Positions 25,554-38,955 of a DNA stretch of 38,955 nucleotides are shown piece after piece. A program made the position numbers and the translations under genes. Under the pieces are notes generated by a model that worked only from the letters and a program-made list of their open reading frames with translations, ran no database searches and was not told the origin of the DNA. The stretch lies in the NCBI GenBank assembly GCA_045114455.1, contig JBGUKN010000075.1, forward strand, positions 1 through 38,955, written 5' to 3'. Position 1 is the first letter of the stretch. Each line of letters starts with the position of its first letter. Source of the DNA: UBA1732 sp045114455 (GTDB taxonomy: Bacteria; Verrucomicrobiota; Lentisphaeria; Victivallales; UBA1829).

Positions 25554-26077
25554 GACAGGAACGTATCCAGCTCGGACAGGACGTCGCTGCCCTCCTTACA
25601 GGTTCCGATTATCTGTTCTTTGTGACCTACAAAGGACTGAAGGTCAAAGACGTCGACTCGTTCAAAAAGCAACTGGCGCCGCTTGGCGCAGAGTGCCATG
25701 TCCTGAAGAACCGCTTCATCAACAAGATGGCGGAACTCAACGGCCTGACTGCTCTCGCCGAATTCAAACTCACCGGTGATACCGCTATGATCTCCGGAAA
25801 AGGCGATGCCGGTCCCGTTGCGAAGGCCATCAAGGCCTTCTCCACTGAAACCAAAGGTGTTCTCTCCGCCAAGGGCGGTTATTTCGACGGTGAAGTTCTG
25901 AATGCGGAACAGGTCGTCGCGATCGCCGATCTCCCCGGCAAGGACGCGCTCCGCGCTCAGCTGCTTGGTCTCCTCGTGGCTGTCCCGACCGGCCTTGTCC
26001 GCGTGCTGAACGCCAAGGCTTCCAGCATCGTCAACGTTATCAACGCTTACAAAAACAAACTCGAAGAAAACTCTTAA
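25550..26077 (+). CDS. rplJ: 50S ribosomal protein L10
   Basis: A 175-residue L10. YLFFVTYKGLKVKDVDSFKK and CHVLKNRFINKMAE are the rRNA-binding N-terminal domain. The C-terminal helix (VRVLNAKASSIVNVINAYKN) would carry L7/L12 dimers. Its ATG overlaps the rplA stop. There is therefore no intergenic L10 leader, which in many bacteria gives L10 feedback control of rplJL; here coupling to rplA may replace it. Confidence 0.96.
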   Translation: MRQERIQLGQDVAALLTGSDYLFFVTYKGLKVKDVDSFKKQLAPLGAECHVLKNRFINKMAELNGLTALAEFKLTGDTAMISGKGDAGPVAKAIKAFSTETKGVLSAKGGYFDGEVLNAEQVVAIADLPGKDALRAQLLGLLVAVPTGLVRVLNAKASSIVNVINAYKNKLEENS

Positions 26078-26102
26078 TTCAACATCATATGGAGGTCATA
26101 CA

Positions 26103-26507
26103 ATGACTGAACAGGCTAACGTGGAAGTGTCGCAGGAAATGGAACAGTTCATCTCCTACGTTGAAAAACTCTCCGTCCTCGAGCTCTCCAAGCTCGTCAA
26201 AGCTCTCGAAGACCGTCTCGGCGTCTCCGCCGCTGCTCCGGTCGCCGTCGCCGCCGCGGCTCCCGCCGCTGCTGCCGCCGCCCCCGCGGAAGAAAAGACC
26301 GAATTCGACGTCATCCTCTCCGACGTCGGCGCGAACAAGATCGCGGTCATCAAGGTCGTCCGCGAGATCGCGGGTCTCGGCCTCAAGGAAGCCAAGGAGC
26401 TCGTCGAAGGCGCTCCGAAGGCTGTCAAGGAAGGCGCTTCCAAGGAAGAAGCCGACAAGATCAAAGAGCAGCTCACTGCCGCCGGCGCCAAAGTCGAAGT
26501 CAAGTAA
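26103..26507 (+). CDS. rplL: 50S ribosomal protein L7/L12
   Basis: A 134-residue L7/L12. The N-terminal dimerisation helix (EMEQFISYVEKLSVLELSKL) is followed by an Ala-rich hinge (about 43-63). The C-terminal factor-binding domain has TEFDVILSDVGANKIAVIK and GLGLKEAKELVEGAPKAVKE. It is the multi-copy stalk protein that recruits EF-Tu and EF-G. A strong GGAGG lies just before the start, as expected for a protein needed in excess over L10. Confidence 0.97.
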   Translation: MTEQANVEVSQEMEQFISYVEKLSVLELSKLVKALEDRLGVSAAAPVAVAAAAPAAAAAAPAEEKTEFDVILSDVGANKIAVIKVVREIAGLGLKEAKELVEGAPKAVKEGASKEEADKIKEQLTAAGAKVEVK

Positions 26508-26537
26508 TGACTTCACTTTGAATGAAGTACGTTTGTT

Positions 26538-26570
26538 GACGGTGGGATTCCCTCACGGGGGTCCCCCGTC
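26538..26570 (+). other. Imperfect hairpin between rplL and rpoB
   Basis: GACGG/CCGTC with one mismatch then GGG/CCT-type pairing. No T-run follows. Its position matches the rplL-rpoB attenuator or RNase processing region of other bacteria, but the structure is imperfect. Confidence 0.35.
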
Positions 26571-26667
26571 CTTTCCTCGTTTAAATCCGCGACGGGCTTT
26601 GCGGATTGCACAGCAGATCGTTCTGCCGTGATTTTTTTGCCTTCCTCAACTAAGAACAGGGTGGAAT

Positions 26668-29600
26668 ATGCCTGACCGACTGAACTTTGGAAAATTGGAA
26701 GAAGTGCTTGAGATTCCGGACCTCATCGGAATTCAGCTCGATTCGTATGCTTCTTTCCTTCAGCTGGACACGCCCCCGGAAAAGCGCCTGAAGCAGGGAC
26801 TTCAGGAGATTTTCATGGACGTGTTTCCGGTTATTAGCTTCGACAAACACATCACCCTCGAATTCCTCTCTTACACCATCGGCACTCCCAAAAAGGAGAT
26901 CGTCGACTGCATCAAGGACGGCGATTCCTATACCGCCTCCCTCCACGTCGACTTCAAACTGACCAATAAGGACACGGTCACCACGGAAACCGTCTACCTC
27001 GGCGAAATCCCCATGATGACCTCCCGCGGCTCGTTCATCATCAACGGTGCGGAACGCGTCATCATCAGCCAGCTGCACCGTTCCCCCGGCATCTGCTTCG
27101 AGAAACGCCATCACTCCACCGGCAGATTCCTCTATTCCTACCGCATCATCCCGGATCGTGGCTCCTGGCTCGAAGTCCAGTTCGACATCAACGGTCAGAT
27201 CTACATTTTCCTCGACCGGCGCCGCAAACGCCGCAAATTCCTCATCACCACCTTCCTCCGCGCCCTCGGCTACAGCTCCAACGACGATATCGTCCGCGTG
27301 ATGTACAAGGTGAAAAAGATGACGCCGGCCCAGCTCCTCAAAACCGGCGACGGCATCGGCGACTACTACACCTATGAGCCTATCCTCGACGAGAACGGGC
27401 ACAAGGTCGTGGATCCCTTCATCTCCATGACCGAAAGCCATGCGAAGTCCATGGCCGCGGCAGGCATCGCGTCCGCAAACTTCGCCGTTATCCCGAACAA
27501 GGAATCCTATATCATCAACTGCCTTGCCCGCGAGCCCGCCACCGTCAAGAACACGGACGACGCCCTCAAGGAAATCTACAAGCGCATGCGCCAGGGCGAT
27601 CCCTCCCCGAGCACCGACACTGCCAGGGCGCTCCTTCAGCACCTCTTCTTCGACAACGAGCGCTACGACCTCGGTCTCGTCGGCCGCTACAAGATCAACG
27701 AGCACCTCAACCTCAATATTGACGAGGACTGCCGCATTCTCACGAAAGAGGATATCATCGAGGCCACCAAGCGCCTCATGACCCTTTACAGCCACAACGG
27801 CCAGACCGACGACATCGACCACCTCGGCGCGCGCCGCGTCCGTCCCGTGGGCGAACTCCTTCAGAACCAGTGCCGCGTCGGCCTGCTCCGCACGAAGCGC
27901 ATCGTGAAGGAACACATGACGATGGTGCAGCCCGGCGACACCCCGCTCAAGCTCATCAACCAGAAGATCTTCATCAGCGCCGTCCGCGATTTCTTCTCGC
28001 GCAACCAGCTGTCCCAGTTCATGGACCAGACCAATCCTCTGTCCGAACTGACCAACAAGCGCCGCCTCTCCGCACTCGGTCCCGGCGGTCTTTCCCGCGA
28101 ACGCGCCGGATTCGAAGTCCGCGATATTCACACCAGTCACTACGGCCGCATCTGCCCGATCGAGACTCCCGAAGGTCCGAACATCGGTCTGATCTCCTCC
28201 ATGTCCCTGTACTCCCGCATCAATCATTTCGGGTTCCTGGAGACTCCGTACCGCCGCGTCGAAAACGGTGTTGTCACGAACAAGATCGACTATCTGACCG
28301 CCGACAAGGAAGAGCAGTTCGTCATCGCGCAGGCCAATGCCCCGCTCACTCCCGAACATACGTTCGTCAATCCCACCGTCATGGCCCGCCAGTTCGGCGA
28401 ATCCGCCGAGCATCCGCGCGAGGAAGTCGACTACATGGACGTCTCCCCGAAGCAGCTCGTCTCCGGCGCCGCAGGCCTCATTCCGTTCCTGGAACACGAT
28501 GACGCCAACCGCGCCCTGATGGGATCGAACATGCAGCGCCAGGCCGTGCCGCTCATGACGACGGAATCCCCGTACGTCGGCACCGGCCTTGAGCACAAGA
28601 TCGCCGTGGATTCGCGCGCCGTGCTCAGCTCCGACCGCGATGGCATCGTCGCCGAAGTCTCCGCCGATCACGTCGTGATCACCAGCGACGGAAAAGTCAT
28701 CGGCGAGACCTCCGACAAGAACCCGACGACCTACCGCCTGATCAAATTCCTCCGCAGCAACGCCGGCACCTGCATCAACCAGGTCCCGATCGTGCGCACC
28801 GGCATGACGGTCCGCAAGGGAGATCCCATCGCCGACGGCGCCGCCACGCAGGGCGCCGAACTTGCCCTCGGCAAGAACGTCCGCGCGGCCTACATGCCGT
28901 GGTGCGGATACAACTTCGAAGACGCCATCGTGCTCAGCGAACGCCTCGTGAAGGAAGACGTCTACACGAGTCTCCACATCGACGAGTTCGAGATCGAAAG
29001 CCGCGAGACCAAGCTCGGCAACGAGGAAATCACCTGCGACCTGCCGAACGTCGGCGAGGAAGCCCTCAGCAACCTCGACGCGCACGGCATCGTCCGCCTC
29101 GGCACCGAGGTCAAGCCCGGCGACATCCTCGTTGGCAAGATCACCCCGAAGTCCGAGACCGAGCTTGCGCCCGAGGAACGCCTCCTCCGCGCTATCTTCG
29201 GCGAAAAAGCCGCCGACGTCAAGGACTCCAGCCTCACCGTTCCCAGCGGCAAGGGCGGCGTCGTGATGGACATCCGCATCGAATACGCCAAGGAATCCGG
29301 CCAGCAGGCCATGACGAAGACCGAGCAGAAGCGCGCCATCAAGCGCGCCAAGGACACCTACCGCGAACAGTTCGGCGCGGAAATCGATTCCCTCCTCGAA
29401 CGCCTTTCCGCGATGCTCCTCGGCCAGAAGCTTCCGAAGCCGATTTATACGCACAATGAAGAGACCGGCGAGGACGTCGTCCTCGTCACGTCCAACCGCA
29501 AGGTCACGCGTCCCTCCATCGCCAAGCTCGCGAACGCCTACAACAACTGGAGCATGGAAGAGTGCGAGATCCGCGACCAGCTCAAGGAAGTCTTCGACGA

Positions 29601-30498
29601 GTATATCCCGCGCTTCAACATCATCGAGCAGAACCGCATCGACGCCCTGAACCTGGCCACCGACAACAACGCCGAAGAACGCGGCCCGATCAAGCGCGTC
29701 AAGGTCTACGTCGCATCCAAGCGCAAGATCCAGGTCGGCGACAAGATGGCCGGACGCCACGGCAACAAGGGTATCGTTTCCCGTATCGTCCCGATCGAGG
29801 ATATGCCGTTCACGAAGGACGGACGTCCCGTCGATATCGTACTGAATCCGCTGGGCGTGCCTTCCCGCATGAACATCGGACAGGTCCTGGAAGCCCACCT
29901 GGGCTGGGCCGTCAGCATGCTCGGCGTCAAGGTCGCCACCCCGGTGTTCGACGGCATCTCCGAAGAGAAGATCATCGACATGATGCGCGAAGCCAACGCC
30001 AAGGTCGAACAGGAGACCGGCGAGAATTTCCACTGGGGCTTCAAGACCGTCAACGGCGAAGAAGTCTTCGACGGCAAGACCGAACTCTACGACGGCCGCA
30101 CCGGCAACCGCTTCGACCAGCGCGTCATGGTCGGCGTCGTCTACATGCTCAAGCTCGACCACCTGGTCGCCAACAAGATTCACGCGCGTTCCATCGGCCC
30201 CTACTCGCTCGTCACCCAGCAGCCGCTCGGCGGCAAGGCGCAGCACGGCGGCCAGAGATTCGGCGAAATGGAAGTGTGGGCGCTCGAAGCGTATGGCGCG
30301 GCGCACACCCTTCAGGAAATGCTCACGGTGAAGAGCGACGACGTGACCGGCCGTACCCGCATTTACGAGTCGATCGTCCGTGGTCAGGGCATCCTGGAAC
30401 CCGGCCGTCCCGAGTCCTTCAACGTCCTGCTCAAGGAACTCCAGTCGCTGGGCCTTGACGTGCAGACGGTGAAACGTTCCGAAAATCCGAGTAAATAA
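26668..30498 (+). CDS. rpoB: RNA polymerase subunit beta
   Basis: A 1276-residue beta subunit. Landmarks in order: the protrusion/lobe region, the rifampicin pocket (NQLSQFMDQTNPLSEL, about 447-462), GPGGLSRERAGFEVRD, HYGRICPIETPEGPNIGLIS, the catalytic-face segment WCGYNFEDAIVLSERLV, KVYVASKRKIQVGDKMAGRH and the C-terminal clamp region GEMEVWALEAYGAAHTLQEM. At the position of E. coli His526 the residue is Asn463 (TNKRR instead of THKRR). rpoC follows after 21 bp. The start is the ATG at 26668 after an AT-rich 160-bp spacer from rplL. Confidence 0.98.
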   Translation: MPDRLNFGKLEEVLEIPDLIGIQLDSYASFLQLDTPPEKRLKQGLQEIFMDVFPVISFDKHITLEFLSYTIGTPKKEIVDCIKDGDSYTASLHVDFKLTNKDTVTTETVYLGEIPMMTSRGSFIINGAERVIISQLHRSPGICFEKRHHSTGRFLYSYRIIPDRGSWLEVQFDINGQIYIFLDRRRKRRKFLITTFLRALGYSSNDDIVRVMYKVKKMTPAQLLKTGDGIGDYYTYEPILDENGHKVVDPFISMTESHAKSMAAAGIASANFAVIPNKESYIINCLAREPATVKNTDDALKEIYKRMRQGDPSPSTDTARALLQHLFFDNERYDLGLVGRYKINEHLNLNIDEDCRILTKEDIIEATKRLMTLYSHNGQTDDIDHLGARRVRPVGELLQNQCRVGLLRTKRIVKEHMTMVQPGDTPLKLINQKIFISAVRDFFSRNQLSQFMDQTNPLSELTNKRRLSALGPGGLSRERAGFEVRDIHTSHYGRICPIETPEGPNIGLISSMSLYSRINHFGFLETPYRRVENGVVTNKIDYLTADKEEQFVIAQANAPLTPEHTFVNPTVMARQFGESAEHPREEVDYMDVSPKQLVSGAAGLIPFLEHDDANRALMGSNMQRQAVPLMTTESPYVGTGLEHKIAVDSRAVLSSDRDGIVAEVSADHVVITSDGKVIGETSDKNPTTYRLIKFLRSNAGTCINQVPIVRTGMTVRKGDPIADGAATQGAELALGKNVRAAYMPWCGYNFEDAIVLSERLVKEDVYTSLHIDEFEIESRETKLGNEEITCDLPNVGEEALSNLDAHGIVRLGTEVKPGDILVGKITPKSETELAPEERLLRAIFGEKAADVKDSSLTVPSGKGGVVMDIRIEYAKESGQQAMTKTEQKRAIKRAKDTYREQFGAEIDSLLERLSAMLLGQKLPKPIYTHNEETGEDVVLVTSNRKVTRPSIAKLANAYNNWSMEECEIRDQLKEVFDEYIPRFNIIEQNRIDALNLATDNNAEERGPIKRVKVYVASKRKIQVGDKMAGRHGNKGIVSRIVPIEDMPFTKDGRPVDIVLNPLGVPSRMNIGQVLEAHLGWAVSMLGVKVATPVFDGISEEKIIDMMREANAKVEQETGENFHWGFKTVNGEEVFDGKTELYDGRTGNRFDQRVMVGVVYMLKLDHLVANKIHARSIGPYSLVTQQPLGGKAQHGGQRFGEMEVWALEAYGAAHTLQEMLTVKSDDVTGRTRIYESIVRGQGILEPGRPESFNVLLKELQSLGLDVQTVKRSENPSK

Positions 30499-30519
30499 CC
30501 GAGAGGGGGAAGAGATACC

Positions 30520-34971
<4,452 letters not shown>

Positions 34972-35025
34972 CCCCTGCAAAAACGAGAAAAATCAAAAAA
35001 AATAACGAAAAAACTGGAAATTGAT

Positions 35026-35054
35026 TTGATTATCCGCAGGAAGGAAGGTATATT
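35026..35054 (+). promoter_or_regulatory. Predicted promoter of the str/S10 operon
   Basis: TTGATT, 17-bp spacer, TATATT (continuing AT), with about 55 bp to the rpsL start. It separates the rpsL cluster from rpoC. Confidence 0.75.
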
Positions 35055-35113
35055 ATATGCTTGAATTTTTGCGAACAATCAGCAATTAACCAGAATACAG
35101 GTGGAAACTTAAC

Positions 35114-35500
35114 ATGCCGACAATCAACCAGTTGGTCAGAGCCGGTCGCAGCCCGAAACCGTGCAAGAGCAAATCCAAAGCTCTCACCAAATGCCCGCAG
35201 AGACGCGGCGTTTGCCTCCAGGTTACGACGAGAACCCCGAAAAAGCCGAACTCCGCTATGCGTAAAATCGCCCGTGTCCGTCTGACCAACGGACTCGAAG
35301 TCACCGCCTACATCGGCGGCGAAGGCCACAACCTCCAGGAACACAGCGTCGTCCTCGTGAAGGGCGGCCGTGTCCGTGACCTCCCGGGCGTCCGCTATCA
35401 CGTCGTGCGCGGCGCACTCGACAGCATGGGCGTCGACGGACGCCGCCAGGGCCGTTCCAAGTACGGCGCCAAGCGTGCCAAAGACGACAAGAAGAAATAA
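35114..35500 (+). CDS. rpsL: 30S ribosomal protein S12
   Basis: A 128-residue S12: MPTINQLVRAGR at the start, the decoding-site loop TPKKPNSAMRK, GGEGHNLQEHSVVL and the segment RVRDLPGVRYH. The Lys and Pro residues contacted by streptomycin (KKPNS, and the loop before RVRDLPG) are wild type, so no streptomycin-resistance change is evident. It opens the str cluster. Confidence 0.98.
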   Translation: MPTINQLVRAGRSPKPCKSKSKALTKCPQRRGVCLQVTTRTPKKPNSAMRKIARVRLTNGLEVTAYIGGEGHNLQEHSVVLVKGGRVRDLPGVRYHVVRGALDSMGVDGRRQGRSKYGAKRAKDDKKK

Positions 35501-35526
35501 TCCCACGATAAGGTAACGCATACACC

Positions 35527-35997
35527 ATGAGAAGACGCAGAACCACGAAACGGGAACTTATCCCCGACGTCAAATACAACAGCGAACTCGTCGCCCGTCT
35601 CATCAACACCCTGATGAAGTGCGGCAAAAAGTCCATCGCCCAGAAGATCGTCTACGGTGCGTTCGACTACATCGCGACCCAGAAGAAGGACATGGAACCC
35701 CTCGAAGTCTTCATCCAGGCCGTCGAGAACGTCAAGCCCAAAGTCGAAGTCAAGTCCCGCCGCGTCGGCGGCGCCAACTATCAGGTGCCCATCGACGTCG
35801 CGCCGGAACGCCAGGTCGCTCTCGCCATCCGCTGGATCACGACCTACTCCCAGGCCAAGAAGGGCAAACCCATGATGATCGCCCTCGCCACGGAACTTCT
35901 CGACGCCTTCGATAACACCGGCTCCTCCGTGAAGAAAAAAGACGACACCCACAAGATGGCTCAGGCCAACAAGGCATTCGCGCATTACCGCTGGTAA
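35527..35997 (+). CDS. rpsG: 30S ribosomal protein S7
   Basis: A 156-residue S7. It has the basic N-terminus MRRRRTTKRELIPD, the RNA-binding LMKCGKKSIAQKIVYGA, and VGGANYQVPIDVAPERQVAL. It is the 16S rRNA 3'-domain primary binder. The order rpsL-rpsG-fusA is the conserved str arrangement, with 26-bp spacings on both sides. Confidence 0.98.
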   Translation: MRRRRTTKRELIPDVKYNSELVARLINTLMKCGKKSIAQKIVYGAFDYIATQKKDMEPLEVFIQAVENVKPKVEVKSRRVGGANYQVPIDVAPERQVALAIRWITTYSQAKKGKPMMIALATELLDAFDNTGSSVKKKDDTHKMAQANKAFAHYRW

Positions 35998-36024
35998 TCA
36001 TCCGACGTTCTCAAGCTATACCAT

Positions 36025-38145
36025 ATGACGACCGCTGCACACATACTCAATCAGGATTACCACGAGGCTCCCGGCCGCAAGACTCCTCTCGCCGCCACCC
36101 GGAACATCGGGATCATGGCTCACATCGACGCCGGCAAGACCACGCTTTCCGAGCGTATCCTCTACTACACCGGCAAAAGCCATAAAATGGGCGAAGTCCA
36201 TGAAGGCGCCGCCACGATGGACTGGATGGTCCAGGAACAGGAACGCGGCATCACCATTACGTCCGCCGCCACCACCTGCTTCTGGCTGAAGCATCGCATC
36301 AACCTCATCGACACTCCCGGTCACGTCGACTTCACTGCCGAAGTCGAACGCTCCCTCCGCGTGCTCGACGGAGCCGTCGCGGTCTTCTGCGCCGTCGGCG
36401 GCGTCCAGCCCCAGACGGAAACCGTATGGCGTCAGGCCAAGAAATACCACGTGCCGATCCTCGCGTTCGTCAACAAGATGGACCGCACCGGCGCGAATTT
36501 CTACCGTGTCGTCGACGAAATGCGCAAGAAGCTCGGCGCGACCGTCGTGCCGATCTCCCTTCCCATCGGCTCCGAAGCCAATTTCAGCGGCAACGTCCAG
36601 GTCATCGACCAGAAGGCCTACCGCTATGAAGGCGCGGACGGCGCGCAGGTCGTCGAATACGATATCCCCGCGGAATATCAGGAAAAGGCCAAGGAAGCGT
36701 TCGATTACCTGATCGAGTGCCTCGCCGAAGTCGACGACGGCATCATGGAACTCTACCTCGACGGCAAGACCCCGGAAAAGGAGCAGATCAAGTCCGCTCT
36801 CCGTACGGCTGTGGTTGCCGGCAAGCTCGTTCCCGCCCTCTGCGGCACCGCGTTCAAGGACAAGGGCGTCCAGCTCCTCCTCAACGCCGTCGTCGATTAT
36901 CTGCCGTCTCCGGTCGATATCTGGGAGACCAAAGGCACCGATCCCGACACCGAAGCCCCCATCACCCGTCACTGCGGCGACGACCAGCCGTTCTCCGCGC
37001 TGGTCTTCAAGATCATGAACGACCCGTACGTCGGCAAGCTCGCATTCATCCGCATCTACTCCGGCATGGCGGAAAAGGGCGCCACGGTCATCAATCCCCG
37101 CACCCGCCGCCGCGAACGCCTCGGACGTCTGCTCCAGATGCACGCCAATTCCCGTGAGGAGCGCGATGTGATCTACTGCGGCGACATCGCCGCCTGCGTC
37201 GGCCTCAAGAACTGCACCACCGGCGACACCATCTGCGACGAAGGAAACCAGATCGTCCTGGAATCCATGACGTTCCCGGATCCCGTGATCTCTATCGCGG
37301 TCGAGCCCAAGAGCTCCGCAGCCCGCGACAAACTTTTCGCCGCGCTCGCCGCACTTTCCGACGAAGACCCGACCTTCACCATCAACAGCAACGGCGAGAC
37401 CGGCCAGACCATCATCTCCGGCATGGGTGAACTCCACCTCGAGATCATCATGGACCGTCTGATCCGTGAATTCAAGGTGGAAGCCAACTCCGGCCAGCCC
37501 GAAGTCGCCTACCGCGAAGCCATCCTCAATCCCGCCACTGCCGACTCCAAGTTCGTCCGCCAGACCGGCGGCCACGGCCAGTACGGTCACTGCGTGCTGA
37601 ACGTCACCCCGATGGAACGCGGCCACGGCATCACGATCGAGAACAAGGTTGTCGGCGGCGCCATCCCGAAGGAATTCATCAAGCCGATCGAACAGGGCAT
37701 CCGCGAAGCCGCGTCCACCGGCGTGCTTGCGGGCTACCCGCTTACCGATTTCCACGTGGATATCGTCGACGGCTCGTTCCACCCGGTCGACTCTTCGGAA
37801 ATGGCGTTCAAGATCGCCGCTTCCATGGGGCTGAAGGAAGCCGCGCGCAAAGGCGGCCTCTGCCTGCTCGAACCGATCATGAAGGTGGAAGTTACCACCC
37901 CGGAAGAAAACATGGGCGACATCATCGGCGATATCAGCGCCCGCCGCGGCGCCGTCATTCAGGTCGACACCCGCGAAAGCACCGTCCAGATCATCGCCAA
38001 TACCCCGCTTTCCGAGCTCTTCGGGTATGCCACGGCCATCCGCTCCCTGACGCGCGGCCGCGCCTCCTACACGATGGAGCCCAACCATTTCGAACGCGTA
38101 CCAACTTTTATTCAAGATAAAATCGTGGAGAAATCACAGAAATGA
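36025..38145 (+). CDS. fusA: Translation elongation factor G
   Basis: A 706-residue translocase GTPase. The P-loop is AHIDAGKTT, switch I keeps the canonical QEQERGITITSAA, switch II is DTPGHVD, and G4 is NKMD. The domain IV tip region has RQTGGHGQYGHC, and domain V ends ATAIRSLTRGRASYTMEPNHF. The N-terminus is about 15 residues longer than E. coli EF-G. Its stop overlaps the rpsJ start by ATGA. The intact RGIT here contrasts with the altered switch I of the tuf product. Confidence 0.98.
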   Translation: MTTAAHILNQDYHEAPGRKTPLAATRNIGIMAHIDAGKTTLSERILYYTGKSHKMGEVHEGAATMDWMVQEQERGITITSAATTCFWLKHRINLIDTPGHVDFTAEVERSLRVLDGAVAVFCAVGGVQPQTETVWRQAKKYHVPILAFVNKMDRTGANFYRVVDEMRKKLGATVVPISLPIGSEANFSGNVQVIDQKAYRYEGADGAQVVEYDIPAEYQEKAKEAFDYLIECLAEVDDGIMELYLDGKTPEKEQIKSALRTAVVAGKLVPALCGTAFKDKGVQLLLNAVVDYLPSPVDIWETKGTDPDTEAPITRHCGDDQPFSALVFKIMNDPYVGKLAFIRIYSGMAEKGATVINPRTRRRERLGRLLQMHANSREERDVIYCGDIAACVGLKNCTTGDTICDEGNQIVLESMTFPDPVISIAVEPKSSAARDKLFAALAALSDEDPTFTINSNGETGQTIISGMGELHLEIIMDRLIREFKVEANSGQPEVAYREAILNPATADSKFVRQTGGHGQYGHCVLNVTPMERGHGITIENKVVGGAIPKEFIKPIEQGIREAASTGVLAGYPLTDFHVDIVDGSFHPVDSSEMAFKIAASMGLKEAARKGGLCLLEPIMKVEVTTPEENMGDIIGDISARRGAVIQVDTRESTVQIIANTPLSELFGYATAIRSLTRGRASYTMEPNHFERVPTFIQDKIVEKSQK

Positions 38146-38477
38146 GCACAAAGCCCGCTCCCCGTCAGGTTCAGAAGTTCCGTATCAAGCTTCAGGCCTA
38201 CGAACACCGCATCCTCGACCAGTCGGTCGCGGAAATCCTCAACACCGCCCGCCGCACCGGATCCCGCGTTGCCGGTCCGATCCCGCTGCCGACCCGGGTG
38301 GAACGTTTCACCGTCAACCGCTCTCCTCACGTGGACAAGAAGTCCATGGAGCAGTTCGAGATCCGCACGCACAAGCGGCTGATGGACATCATCGATCCTA
38401 CCGCCAAGACGGTCGACGAGCTGAAGAAGCTTAGTCTCCCCGCCGGCGTGGATATTTCCATCAAGATCGGCGGCTGA
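38142..38477 (+). CDS. rpsJ: 30S ribosomal protein S10
   Basis: A 111-residue S10. It has KFRIKLQAYEHRILDQSV, the NusB/NusG-binding loop region GPIPLPTRVERFTVNRSPHV, and KKSMEQFEIRTHKRLMDI. It is a little longer at the N-terminus (MSTKPAPRQVQ) and C-terminus than E. coli S10. It overlaps fusA by 4 bp with no tuf between, so the str and S10 operons are fused. S10 also binds NusB and NusG, which is encoded upstream in this window. Confidence 0.97.
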   Translation: MSTKPAPRQVQKFRIKLQAYEHRILDQSVAEILNTARRTGSRVAGPIPLPTRVERFTVNRSPHVDKKSMEQFEIRTHKRLMDIIDPTAKTVDELKKLSLPAGVDISIKIGG

Positions 38478-38584
38478 TCCGCAGCCGCTGAACAGGCCGG
38501 CGTCCGAACGGTTCGGGCATCGGCCGGCAATCCGGCACCAAGGTCCTTTTCCGATTGAGGACATGTGCCTGAAAGGAGAACAAC

Positions 38585-38955
38585 ATGAAAGGTTTGATCG
38601 GAAAGAAAGTCGGGATGACTCAGCTTTACGACGACAAGGGTGTGCTGACCCCTGTGACGGTCGTTCAGGCTGGCCCGTGCGTCGTTATCGACGTGAAAAA
38701 TGTGGAACGCGACGGCTATTCCGCCGTGCTTTTCGGATTTGGTTCCCGGAAAGCGAAAAATGCAGGCAAGGCAGTTGCCGGCCAGGCTGCAAAGGCCGGA
38801 GTCAACACTCCGTCCATCATGAAGGAATTCCGCATTACCGACGATTCGAAGTTCGAGATCGGAGCCGAGATCGGCGCCGGCATCTTCGAGGAAGGTGAAT
38901 ATCTCGACGTCACCGGCGTGACCAAGGGACGCGGCTATCAGGGCGTCATGGTCCG
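38585..38955 (+). CDS. rplC: 50S ribosomal protein L3, 3'-partial
   Basis: The frame runs off the right edge, and 123 codons are visible. It starts MKGLIGKKVGMTQLYDDKGV and continues with PVTVVQAGPCVVIDVK; the last visible part, DVTGVTKGRGYQGVM, is the L3 signature. AAAGGAG precedes the ATG. A 107-bp gap from rpsJ contains the small inverted repeat CCGAACGGTTCGG. Gene order rpsJ-rplC is the standard S10 operon start. Confidence 0.96.
   Translation, partial: MKGLIGKKVGMTQLYDDKGVLTPVTVVQAGPCVVIDVKNVERDGYSAVLFGFGSRKAKNAGKAVAGQAAKAGVNTPSIMKEFRITDDSKFEIGAEIGAGIFEEGEYLDVTGVTKGRGYQGVMV

Noticed and set aside
35057..35089. Short leader peptide MLEFLRTISN before rpsL
   Set aside because: Its ATG begins only 2 nt after the predicted -10 box, so it would precede the transcription start.
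36016..38115. 699-codon frame antisense to fusA
   Set aside because: Same codon-bias effect; no start signal or family similarity.

Overview
The window is a 39-kb piece of a GC-rich bacterial chromosome. The gene set suggests a Gram-negative member of the PVC group, most like Lentisphaerae/Victivallis: an exosortase locus, a very divergent EF-Tu switch I, a secreted serpin, a TRL-like lipoprotein and strongly C-ending codons. That placement rests on family recollection, not on a search. Promoters with a TATATT(AT) -10 hexamer recur across the window.

Left part (1-7.9 kb). A beta-solenoid repeat protein, open at the left edge, runs straight into the 3' end of a minus-strand tmRNA gene (ssrA). 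This looks like an integration or assembly junction. Next is a minus-strand operon for surface polysaccharide and protein sorting: two GT4 glycosyltransferases, a WecG/TagA (GT26) glycosyltransferase, an exosortase and a membrane protein with an EpsI-like domain.

Middle (7.9-20.5 kb). A plus-strand pair encodes a receiver-phosphatase-kinase fusion and an overlapping HPt protein, followed by a GT2 glycosyltransferase. A minus-strand secreted serpin and a plus-strand GT4 enzyme follow. Then come two minus-strand groups: an NIF3-family protein, an HExxH membrane metalloprotease and a membrane-anchored acidic protein; and an M50-type protease with an LD-carboxypeptidase. A minus-strand SF1B helicase closes the section.

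Right part (20.7 kb to the end). After a TRL-like lipoprotein with a near-consensus promoter, everything is the core gene-expression block on the plus strand: tRNA-Thr, tuf, rpmG, tRNA-Trp, secE, nusG, rplK, rplA, rplJ, rplL, rpoB, rpoC, then a new promoter, rpsL, rpsG, fusA, rpsJ and a partial rplC. tuf is not in the str cluster, so fusA overlaps rpsJ directly and the str and S10 operons are joined.

Points most worth a second look are the ssrA junction, the HsbR/HptB-like signalling pair, the EF-Tu switch I, Asn at the rifampicin-pocket His position of RpoB, the acidic RpoC tail and the shared promoter style.
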